From NCBI GenBank assembly GCA_002315495.1, contig DCGJ01000080.1:6905-20146 (forward strand): a stretch of 13,242 nucleotides of DNA, in the 5' to 3' direction. Of the stretch, positions 7,763 through 13,242 are shown one piece after another (position 1 is the stretch's first letter; every line of letters begins with the position of its first letter). The stretch comes from Lachnoclostridium sp. UBA1781 (GTDB lineage Bacteria > Bacillota > Clostridia > Lachnospirales > Lachnospiraceae). Both the position numbers and the translations under genes were made by a program. Below the pieces are notes generated by a model. That model ran no database searches, was not told where the DNA came from, and saw only the letters and a program-made list of their open reading frames with translations.

Positions 7763-8407
7763 TTAGTATTTGGACACAAGCGGTATACTCACTGAAAATG
7801 TCTTTAGCGTGTTTGGCCATGATTTGCTATCGACCACACTAAAGTAACAAGCCAAATTAAGCGTTTGGTTGTACGAGTTGTCAGATGTTGTCCAAAAGTA
7901 TTCTATGTATTGTTTTGTCTGCCCCATAACCACTTTTCGTCTACCAGACGCACAATACCCCAAATGGCTCTTAATATAATCAAATTTTGCTCCACATTTC
8001 TGCGTTGAGATATTCGTGTTATCAGTTACCGTAAGGTAATCCTTGTCAAATGAAATTGATCCGGAGGCCGAGCCTGAAATCGAACCCGCCCACCCCGTTG
8101 CCGAATAGGATGCGCTTGCCCCAAATCCTACAGCGATACTATAGGAATCTTTTCCAATACAAGTCGACGATGGTGTCCAATATGGATATAGTGAAGCCCC
8201 ACCTTTCATGAGTGTAGCACTCTTTGTAATTTTCACCTCACTGGTCGCAGTCACTTGCTGTGTCTTCATCACTGTGGCCCCATACCAATATTGAGAGTTA
8301 GAAGAAGGTGCGGAAGCTGCCTCCACCCTTGGAATGTCAAATACACTCAAACTCATGAGCATCGAAAAAAGAATTAAAACAAATCTCTTCCATACCGTTT
8401 TTGCCAT
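7763..8407 (-). CDS. Secreted Ser/Gly/Ala-rich four-cysteine protein (possible effector or bacteriocin-like)
   Basis: A 214-residue protein. It has a classical signal peptide (KTVWKR, hydrophobic core about 9-22, likely cleavage after VEA at residue 30), leaving a mature protein of about 184 residues. The mature part has four cysteines (83, 138, 152, 187), enough for two disulfides. It also has a striking small-residue segment at about 87-120 (GFGASASYSATGWAGSISG and on) in which polar and non-polar residues alternate, as in amphipathic beta-hairpins. I do not recognise the family. The chosen ATG at 8407 has GAGG nine bases upstream. Two in-frame upstream starts (8485, 8449) are rejected: 8485 lies inside the promoter, and 8449 would add a long non-signal-like extension. 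First gene of a cassette with a membrane-anchored protein and an ABC transporter. Confidence 0.88.
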   Translation of the reverse strand: MAKTVWKRFVLILFSMLMSLSVFDIPRVEAASAPSSNSQYWYGATVMKTQQVTATSEVKITKSATLMKGGASLYPYWTPSSTCIGKDSYSIAVGFGASASYSATGWAGSISGSASGSISFDKDYLTVTDNTNISTQKCGAKFDYIKSHLGYCASGRRKVVMGQTKQYIEYFWTTSDNSYNQTLNLACYFSVVDSKSWPNTLKTFSVSIPLVSKY

Positions 8408-8458
8408 TTTTTTATACCTCACCCATTTTATTACATGGAGATAAACCATGCCAAGAAC

Positions 8459-8499
8459 AGTATATATATATATATATGCTGTCAAGAAATATTTGTCAA
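8459..8499 (-). promoter_or_regulatory. Promoter of the secreted-protein cassette with a TA-repeat spacer
   Basis: The minus strand carries two perfect TTGACA boxes (plus 8499-8494 and 8485-8480). From the second, 15 bases lead to TATACT (plus 8464-8459). From the first, 17 bases lead to TATATA (plus 8476-8471). Almost the whole spacer is a 17-base alternating TA run (8461-8477). Transcription would begin near 8452. Confidence 0.7.
8461..8477. repeat. TA dinucleotide microsatellite (8.5 units) inside the promoter
   Basis: Seventeen uninterrupted bases of alternating T and A lie between the -35 and -10 boxes of the secreted-protein promoter. A gain or loss of one unit by slippage would change the spacer by two bases. 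I saw no comparable repeat elsewhere in the window. Confidence 0.9.
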
Positions 8500-8508
8500 T
8501 TAAAATGG

Positions 8509-8543
8509 AAAAAAGGACTGCATTGGGGGGCGCAGTCCTTTTT
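8509..8543 (-). terminator. Strong intrinsic terminator with a C-rich loop
   Basis: A perfect 12-pair stem: plus 8510-8521 (AAAAAGGACTGC) pairs with 8532-8543, with a ten-base loop. On the minus strand the loop reads GCCCCCCAAT and the stem is followed by a run of Ts (plus 8514-8509). It would also work, less well, on the plus strand. It insulates the cassette promoter from transcription coming from ftsH. Confidence 0.85.
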
Positions 8544-8604
8544 CGGAGAAGGTATTTTTGTTACTTATGGGGTGTAGCAAAAACTATATAATGTATTGGG
8601 GTTT
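8509..8604 (-). ncRNA. Candidate C-rich small regulatory RNA
   Basis: The minus strand between two terminators has a consensus -10 TATAAT (plus 8616-8611). Overlapping it is TGCTATTAT, an extended -10, but no good -35 is present. About 95 bases downstream is a strong terminator. The predicted RNA has no convincing reading frame. It contains three C-rich motifs of the form CCCCA(A/T): plus 8601-8597, 8572-8568, and CCCCCCAAT in the terminator loop (8530-8523). C-rich unpaired motifs that bind SD sequences are the hallmark of known Firmicutes trans-acting RNAs such as RsaE. Its independence from the ftsH transcript is inferred from position. Confidence 0.42.
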
Positions 8605-8610
8605 ACGGTC

Positions 8611-8619
8611 ATTATAATA
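8611..8619 (-). promoter_or_regulatory. -10 region of the candidate small RNA
   Basis: The minus strand reads TGCTATTATAATG, offering TATAAT and an overlapping extended -10 (TGC before TATTAT). At 16 to 18 bases upstream there is only CTAAAA/ACTAAA/CACTAA, a poor -35 match, so the promoter is weak, activated or of another sigma type. Confidence 0.4.
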
Positions 8620-8640
8620 GCATCGATTCCCCTTTTAGTG

Positions 8641-8679
8641 TGCACAAACTTTACAAAATACAGGCACTTTTTTTGTGCA
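8641..8679. repeat. Inverted repeat TGCACAAA / TTTGTGCA upstream of the candidate small RNA
   Basis: Two perfect eight-base arms (plus 8641-8648 and 8672-8679) are separated by 23 bases. The right arm can alternatively pair locally as GCAC-T7-GTGC, followed by ATTTTTT on the plus strand. It could be an operator upstream of the small RNA promoter or a weak plus-strand terminator; neither is shown. Confidence 0.4.
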
Positions 8680-8719
8680 TTTTTTCACACTGGCTTCGTG
8701 ATAATGACGGCGAACAAAG

Positions 8720-8749
8720 AAAAAACCGACCTGAATAGATCGGTTTTTT
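8720..8749 (-). terminator. Terminator of the ftsH operon (bidirectional in form)
   Basis: AAAAAACCGA (8720-8729) and TCGGTTTTTT (8740-8749) are perfect inverted arms around a ten-base loop. On the minus strand the ACCGA stem is followed by TTTTTT. The GC core is short. It lies 55 bases after the ftsH stop. A weaker CGGCAA/TTGCCG pair (8768-8773 and 8795-8800) comes before it. Confidence 0.75.
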
Positions 8750-8804
8750 GTCATAATTGTTAAAATTCGGCAATTCATTCAGCAACTACGCCATTTGCCG
8801 CTTC

Positions 8805-10673
8805 CTACAGAAGAATGTCGGTAATGACGGATTCTTCCTTCGGCTTGACTCCCCAAAGAGCCTCAAACTCTTCCTTCGTAATGCGCTCCTTCTGAAGCAG
8901 AAGCTCTGCGCAGGAATGAAGCACGGAAAGATTCTCGGTAATCAGGCGTTTTGCCTCCTGATAGCACTCATCGATAATGCGGCGAACCTCATCGTCAATC
9001 TGGTTTGCAACCTTCTCGCTGTAGCTTCTGGTGTGACCGAGGTCACGTCCGATAAAGACTTCATTTTCATCCGTATCGTAGTTCACATAACCGAGTACAT
9101 CGCTGAAACCATACTTGGTCACCATTGCTCTTGCAGTACGGGTTGCCACCTTGATGTCCTGACTTGCGCCGGTGGTAACATCATCGAAGACAAGCTCCTC
9201 TGCCACACGACCACCAAGATCCACAATGATTTCCTGCATCATGCGGCCTCTGGAATTGAACATCTCGTCCTTTTCCGGAAGCGGCATCGTATATCCGGCA
9301 GCACCGGAGCCCGTCGGAATGATGGAGACGGTGTAAACCGGTCCAACATCCGGAAGCAGATGGAACAACAGCGCGTGTCCCGCTTCGTGAAATGCGGTAA
9401 TCTTTTTCTCTTTGTCACTAATGATACGGCTCTTCTTCTCAGCACCGATACCAACACGAATGAAGGACTTCTTGATATCCTCGGAGTTGATAAATGCTCT
9501 CTTGTCCTTTGCGGCACTAATCGCTGCTTCATTCATCAGGTTCTCCAGGTCTGCGCCGGTAAATCCGGCAGTAGACTGTGCCACCTGCTCTAAGTTCACG
9601 TCCTCGCCAAGCGGCTTGTTACGAACATGCACCTTCAAAATCTCAAGTCTTGCGCCCACATCCGGACGACCAACCAGAATCTTACGGTCAAAACGGCCCG
9701 GACGAAGAATCGCCGGATCCAGAATATCCACACGGTTTGTTGCCGCAAGTACGATAATACCGTCATTGACACCGAAACCGTCCATCTCAACGAGAATCTG
9801 GTTCAAGGTCTGCTCACGCTCATCATGGCCGCCACCCATACCGGTACCGCGTCGACGAGCTACCGCATCGATTTCATCAATGAAAATGATGCATGGAGCA
9901 TTCTTCTTCGCGTCAGCGAACATATCACGCACACGGGATGCACCGACACCGACGAACATCTCGACGAAATCGGAACCAGAGATACTAAAGAACGGAACGC
10001 CTGCTTCTCCGGCTACAGCCTTGGCAAGCAGGGTCTTACCGGTTCCCGGAGGTCCCTCCATCAAGATACCCTTCGGAATGCGGGCACCAACCTTCATGAA
10101 CTTGGCCGGGTCGGAAAGGAATTCCACAACCTCTTCCAGTTCTTCTTTTTCTTCTCGTAGGCCTGCAACATCACGGAACTTCTTGGAGTCCTGATCTCCC
10201 GGCATCGTCTTTCTCGCACGACTCTTACCGAATTCCATTGCCTGGCTGCTTCCGCCGCCCATCATGCGTGCCATCATGTTAAAGAACAGGAACATGCACA
10301 CGATAATCAAAAGGTACGGGAACAGGGTTGTCCAGAACCAGCTCGGTTTATCAATATCCGAAAGCAGTACCGGAACTCCGGCCGCTTCCGCTTCTTCACG
10401 AATCACCTGAACGTCCTCGGTATAAAAGGACTTTGTTCCGGCCTGTTTGTCTCCCTTAAAGGTAAGATATACCTGGCCTGTCGGCACCTCTTCATTCTGA
10501 ACAATGCTTACCGACTCCAACTGTCCGCTCTCAAGAGCTTTCACGAAATCGGTATGGGTATACTCTTCGGTAGCGCGGGTAATGTACTCGGAATAGTACA
10601 TCGCACCAATGAGTAATGCCGTCACAATCAGATAAAACAGAAGTGCACGAGATCTACTTCTTCTTTTTCTCAT
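8805..10673 (-). CDS. ftsH: ATP-dependent zinc metalloprotease FtsH
   Basis: Membrane-bound hexameric AAA+ protease that degrades misfolded membrane proteins and short-lived regulators. It has 622 residues. Helices lie at about 10-28 and 112-133 with a small extracytoplasmic domain between them. The AAA module shows Walker A GPPGTGKT (207-214), pore loop FVEMFVG (236-242), Walker B IIFIDE (262-267) and the second region of homology ending RPGRFDR (324-330). The zinc protease has HEAGH (429-433), with Asp506 in TTGASQDI as the likely third metal ligand. All catalytic residues are intact. SD GGAGAG lies close to the ATG, 18 bases after the hpt stop, so it is the last gene of the operon before a terminator. 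The hpt-ftsH order is conserved in Firmicutes. Confidence 0.98.
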   Translation of the reverse strand: MRKRRSRSRALLFYLIVTALLIGAMYYSEYITRATEEYTHTDFVKALESGQLESVSIVQNEEVPTGQVYLTFKGDKQAGTKSFYTEDVQVIREEAEAAGVPVLLSDIDKPSWFWTTLFPYLLIIVCMFLFFNMMARMMGGGSSQAMEFGKSRARKTMPGDQDSKKFRDVAGLREEKEELEEVVEFLSDPAKFMKVGARIPKGILMEGPPGTGKTLLAKAVAGEAGVPFFSISGSDFVEMFVGVGASRVRDMFADAKKNAPCIIFIDEIDAVARRRGTGMGGGHDEREQTLNQILVEMDGFGVNDGIIVLAATNRVDILDPAILRPGRFDRKILVGRPDVGARLEILKVHVRNKPLGEDVNLEQVAQSTAGFTGADLENLMNEAAISAAKDKRAFINSEDIKKSFIRVGIGAEKKSRIISDKEKKITAFHEAGHALLFHLLPDVGPVYTVSIIPTGSGAAGYTMPLPEKDEMFNSRGRMMQEIIVDLGGRVAEELVFDDVTTGASQDIKVATRTARAMVTKYGFSDVLGYVNYDTDENEVFIGRDLGHTRSYSEKVANQIDDEVRRIIDECYQEAKRLITENLSVLHSCAELLLQKERITKEEFEALWGVKPKEESVITDILL

Positions 10674-10691
10674 AACTCTCCATTCCTGGAA

Positions 10692-11213
10692 TTAATCCAA
10701 ATGCATGATTCCGATATACGGAAGCGCACGATATCGCTGGTCATAATCCAGACCATAGCCTACTACAAACTCATCCGGAATGCGGAAACCGGTGTAATCC
10801 ACATCCACATCGATGACACGACGATCCGGCTTATCCAGCAGGGTGCAAAGACGAAGGCTCTTCGGATTACGATTCATCAAAAGGTCCAAAAGGTAAGAAA
10901 GGGTTCTTCCGGAATCCACAATATCCTCGATAATCAGTACATTATCGCCTGCAATACTGTCATCCAAATCCTTAACAATCTTAATTCTACCGGTGCTCTG
11001 CGTACCCTCATAGCTGGATACGGACATAAAGTCAAGCTTTACCGGGAGATCGATACGCTTTGCAAGCTCGGTGGTGAAAAAGACACTACCCTTCAGGATA
11101 CAAATCAGCTTCAGCTCCTCGCCGGCATAATCCTTCGTAATCTGCTCCGCCATCTCGCGAATACGGTTTTCTACCTCTTCTTCGGAAATCATTACACTAA
11201 CACGTTCGCCCAT
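10692..11213 (-). CDS. hpt: Hypoxanthine phosphoribosyltransferase
   Basis: Cytosolic purine salvage enzyme converting hypoxanthine (and usually guanine) plus PRPP to IMP/GMP. It has 173 residues from the ATG at 11213. The PRPP-binding motif VLIIEDIVDSGRT is at 92-104; ILKGSVFF (39-46) is the conserved pyrophosphate-binding loop region; and DEFVVGYGLDY (147-157) is the usual C-terminal base-binding segment. The start is set by GAGGT upstream, which contains the tilS TAG stop; tilS and hpt are separated by two bases, so translation is probably coupled. A longer in-frame start at 11303 would overlap tilS by 88 bases and is rejected. In B. subtilis the tilS-hprT-ftsH order is the same, and HprT-TilS is reported to act as a regulator of ftsH. 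Confidence 0.97.
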   Translation of the reverse strand: MGERVSVMISEEEVENRIREMAEQITKDYAGEELKLICILKGSVFFTTELAKRIDLPVKLDFMSVSSYEGTQSTGRIKIVKDLDDSIAGDNVLIIEDIVDSGRTLSYLLDLLMNRNPKSLRLCTLLDKPDRRVIDVDVDYTGFRIPDEFVVGYGLDYDQRYRALPYIGIMHLD

Positions 11214-11215
11214 GT

Positions 11216-12688
11216 CTACCTCATTTCTACGGAACACGTAAGAATCCGTTTTGTATTCTCCCCGACTCTGGCGTCCTCGCTGGTGCGATACCCCGGTGCC
11301 CAAAGCACCTTCTGCCCATCACACAATAGCACCGCCCGCGCGCGCTCCTCTGTCGGTATCTTGCAATCCACAAAATAATCTTGCAGTGTGGTTCTCCCTC
11401 CATCCGGATGAATCACAAAATAATCTCCCGGTTCTTTTGTTCGAAGGCACAACCCGGTTGCTATTTTATCATAATCAAACCATTTCGTACAATTATTTTT
11501 TGGGATATTTTGAGCGGTTTCTGCCGCATTTTCACAAGAAATCAAAGAAAAATGCATCCGCTGCCCGTTCGGAAGGTCCACAACCGTCTCGGAATCCTCG
11601 GAAATCACAGGTTCTTCCCGAAAATGCTCACCTTCCGAATTGGCGAACTCACCCGTATAAGAACCTGACAAATCCTCGCACAGGCTACTTTTCTTCGCTG
11701 CCAGTACATTACCGATTCGCTTCACCCGAAGTCCGTACGGAAGCGACACTTCCCTCCCGCTCGGCATGAAAAGCAGCTGCCGCACACTCTCCACATGCGT
11801 CGTCCCAAGGTCCTTCTCCTGCCCGCACCATCGGCAAATCATCCGATGAAGAGCAGCCTCTGCAAGCACCTGCGGAGCCTCTGCAAGCTCTGTGATGCGG
11901 TAACCCTCCGGCAGGAAGTCCTCCACGCTAACGGTTTCTCTCGCATCCTCTAGAAGCTTATCACATTCCATGTCCATAAAATGGGTCATCTGCTCCATCT
12001 GCTTCGCAAGCCTTGCAATATGAGCAAGCGCCTGAGAATTCACCTTGGTAAGCTCCGGAAGCACCCGATGGCGAAGTCGGTTTCTCCGATAGCCCTCGTC
12101 CGCATTTGTTTCATCCTCGCAAAATGCAACTCTCGCCGCCGAAACATATTCCAAAATCTCCGCTTTTGTGAAGGCAAGAAGCGGTCGAACGAGCTCAATC
12201 TTCGGTTCCTCACTCCACACAAGCCTTTCACTCATCCCGGCCATTCCGCGAATGCCGGTTCCTCTCGCCATCCGAAACAAAACGGTTTCCGCCTGATCGT
12301 TCTGATTGTGGGCAACCGCAAGCTTCGTGGCGCCGGTTTCCTTACATACCTTCGCAAATGCCCGGTACCGTAACGTTCTCGCTGCCTCCTCGAAACCCAT
12401 TCCCTCTTCTTTTGCAAATGCGGGAACGTCGACCTTCTCCATGTAAATCGGAAGCCCGTGCGCATTTGCATAAGCTGTCACAAACTCCGCATCCCGATCC
12501 GCCGATGCTCCGCGAATTCCATGATGCACGTGGCAAACCACAAGCCGGATTCCAAGCTCCTCGCGACAGTCCGTTAACAACGAAAGAAGGCACATGGAAT
12601 CTGCGCCGCCACTTACTCCCACGACGACGATATCTCCCTGTGCCAATAATGCATGCTCGGTTGTCCATGTCAAAAATCGTTCTTTCAT
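11216..12688 (-). CDS. tilS: tRNA(Ile)-lysidine synthase
   Basis: Essential cytosolic enzyme that converts C34 of the CAU-anticodon isoleucine tRNA to lysidine using ATP and lysine. The PP-loop motif SGGADS is at 26-31 of a 490-residue protein. The N-terminal catalytic domain, middle tRNA-binding domain and a TilS C-terminal domain (PGDYFVIHPDGGRTTLQDYF, then KIPTEERARAVLL and GYR) are all present. Length is in the normal range for Firmicutes. The ATG at 12688 is preferred over a GTG two codons earlier because GAGG is five bases upstream of the ATG and the GTG overlaps that SD. It follows divIC by eight bases. The spoIIE gene that precedes tilS in Bacillus is absent. Confidence 0.97.
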   Translation of the reverse strand: MKERFLTWTTEHALLAQGDIVVVGVSGGADSMCLLSLLTDCREELGIRLVVCHVHHGIRGASADRDAEFVTAYANAHGLPIYMEKVDVPAFAKEEGMGFEEAARTLRYRAFAKVCKETGATKLAVAHNQNDQAETVLFRMARGTGIRGMAGMSERLVWSEEPKIELVRPLLAFTKAEILEYVSAARVAFCEDETNADEGYRRNRLRHRVLPELTKVNSQALAHIARLAKQMEQMTHFMDMECDKLLEDARETVSVEDFLPEGYRITELAEAPQVLAEAALHRMICRWCGQEKDLGTTHVESVRQLLFMPSGREVSLPYGLRVKRIGNVLAAKKSSLCEDLSGSYTGEFANSEGEHFREEPVISEDSETVVDLPNGQRMHFSLISCENAAETAQNIPKNNCTKWFDYDKIATGLCLRTKEPGDYFVIHPDGGRTTLQDYFVDCKIPTEERARAVLLCDGQKVLWAPGYRTSEDARVGENTKRILTCSVEMR

Positions 12689-12696
12689 GGGCACCT

Positions 12697-13038
12697 CTAT
12701 TCACTCGTTTTCGGAACGAAAATGACCTCGTCCCGATATACTAAGCCCAAAATCTCCCGGGCAACCTCTTCAATGTAACTGGTGGTCTGTACGTAAGCCT
12801 TGTACTCCGCGATATTCTCCGAACGCTCGGTTTCCTCCTGAATCAGCTGTTCCAAGCGATGAACCTTTGCTTCCTTTTCCGCGAGACGCTGCTCCTCTCC
12901 ACGCTTCAGATACAGCATGGTGAGGGAGAAAATGATGGTACACAAAGAAAGCGTGACGATCATGAACAGGCGATGCTTGCTCTTTTTCTTTCCACGCGGC
13001 GTAACGGTACGCACAGTTTTCTTTCGTTCCTTCGGCAT
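12697..13038 (-). CDS. divIC: Septum formation initiator, DivIC/FtsB family
   Basis: Small bitopic division protein (113 residues from this start; 117 from the earlier ATG at 13050). A basic cytosolic head (PKERKKTVRTVTPRGKKKSK) is followed by one membrane helix (about LFMIVTLSLCTIIFSLTMLYL) and an outer coiled-coil of charged residues (KRGEEQRLAEKEAKVHRLEQ and on). The C-terminal YIEEVAREILGLVYRDEVIF is the typical DivIC/FtsB end. It works with FtsL and DivIB in the divisome. Start choice is uncertain: the SD AGGAG touches the ATG at 13050 with no spacer, so the ATG at 13038, twelve bases from the SD and preceded by its own AGGA, seems more likely. It is three to fifteen bases from the rqcP stop. 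Confidence 0.88.
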   Translation of the reverse strand: MPKERKKTVRTVTPRGKKKSKHRLFMIVTLSLCTIIFSLTMLYLKRGEEQRLAEKEAKVHRLEQLIQEETERSENIAEYKAYVQTTSYIEEVAREILGLVYRDEVIFVPKTSE

Positions 13039-13053
13039 TTTCCTAAACATCTC

Positions 13054-13242
13054 CTACAGATACTCGAACATCTCCTTGGCAGCCTCCTTCTTGGTGGTTT
13101 CCAAAATCTCGACCACGCGTACGGACACCTCCTTAGTACCAAAACCGATGGTAATCTTGTCCCCGACCTTTACCTCCTGAGACGCCTTTGCCACCTTGTC
13201 GTTAATCAGGACACGGCCGGCATCGCAGGCCTCATTTGCCAC
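13054..13242 (-). CDS. rqcP: S4-domain RNA-binding protein RqcP (5' end outside window)
   Basis: The last 63 codons (including stop) of a small S4-domain protein; the N-terminus lies beyond the right edge. The visible part, ANEACDAGRVLINDKVAKAS then VKVGDKITIGFG, is the second half of the S4 fold and matches the RqcP (YabO/Hsp15-like) family, normally about 80-90 residues. RqcP stabilises the P-site tRNA on obstructed 50S subunits while RqcH adds alanine tails. The first codon in the window is GTG in mid-gene (Val), not a start. It is first in the visible operon and is followed almost directly by divIC, with no yabP or yabQ between them. Confidence 0.92.
   Translation of the reverse strand: MANEACDAGRVLINDKVAKASQEVKVGDKITIGFGTKEVSVRVVEILETTKKEAAKEMFEYL

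Noticed and set aside
7763..8407. Secreted protein as a lactococcin 972 family bacteriocin
   Set aside because: Much longer, has four cysteines, and lacks the Trp/His/Tyr-rich core of that family; only the gene layout is similar.
4777..8407. Mobile-element borders around the AT-rich cassette
   Set aside because: I looked for direct or inverted repeats, tRNA ends and integrase remnants at both edges and found none; transfer is suggested only by base composition.
8408..8485. Longer start for the secreted protein at 8485
   Set aside because: It begins at the -35 box and would translate the TA repeat; the 8407 ATG has an SD and gives a clean signal peptide.
8757..9593. Plus-strand reading frame opposite the end of ftsH
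   Set aside because: Antisense shadow of ftsH; no supported RBS or motif.
11214..11303. Longer hpt start at 11303
   Set aside because: It would overlap tilS by 88 bases; the 11213 ATG has a proper SD and matches the family N-terminus.
10701..11378. Plus-strand reading frame opposite hpt
   Set aside because: Antisense to hpt and the tilS end; no protein features.
1..13242. CRISPR arrays, tRNA or rRNA genes, insertion sequences, prophage genes
   Set aside because: No regularly spaced direct repeats, no tRNA/rRNA signatures, and no transposase or integrase motifs seen on either strand.

Overview
The window looks like a chromosomal segment of a low-to-mid GC Clostridia member, most likely Lachnospiraceae-like. 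Evidence: every gene lies on the minus strand, Shine-Dalgarno (SD) sites are strong (GGAGG type), intrinsic terminators are common, and the block rqcP-divIC-tilS-hpt-ftsH is the conserved Firmicutes neighbourhood. The assignment rests on gene order and protein motifs only; no database was searched.

Layout, read in the direction of transcription (right to left). (1) 13242-8805: a tightly packed housekeeping operon with rqcP (cut by the window edge), divIC/ftsB-like, tilS, hpt and ftsH. The sporulation genes yabP, yabQ and spoIIE, which interrupt this block in Bacillus and many spore formers, are absent. (2) 8804-8408: a 397-base gap holding the ftsH terminator, a candidate small RNA with three C-rich motifs ending in a strong hairpin, and a promoter whose -35/-10 spacer is an uninterrupted TA repeat. 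(3) 8407-4777: an AT-richer three-gene cassette with a secreted Ser/Gly/Ala-rich four-cysteine protein, a single-pass membrane-anchored protein and a fused ATPase-FtsX-type ABC transporter, closed by its own terminator. I do not recognise the first two proteins. This is the best candidate for an undescribed system: a possible secreted effector or bacteriocin-like protein with dedicated export or self-protection. (4) 4597-1823: an intracellular GH13 alpha-glucan hydrolase and endonuclease III. (5) 1728-<1: a second, separate cassette with its own promoter, comprising a 32-residue single-TM peptide, an ABC ATPase, an intrinsic hairpin, and a single-TM protein that runs off the left edge. The last gene is an uninterrupted reading frame from 860 to the window edge.

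How the genes work together: region 1 covers ribosome quality control, division, tRNA modification, purine salvage and membrane proteolysis. Region 4 covers alpha-glucan breakdown and base-excision repair. Regions 3 and 5 are accessory membrane/ABC modules whose substrates cannot be read from sequence. The GC contrast between region 3 and its flanks suggests it was acquired horizontally.
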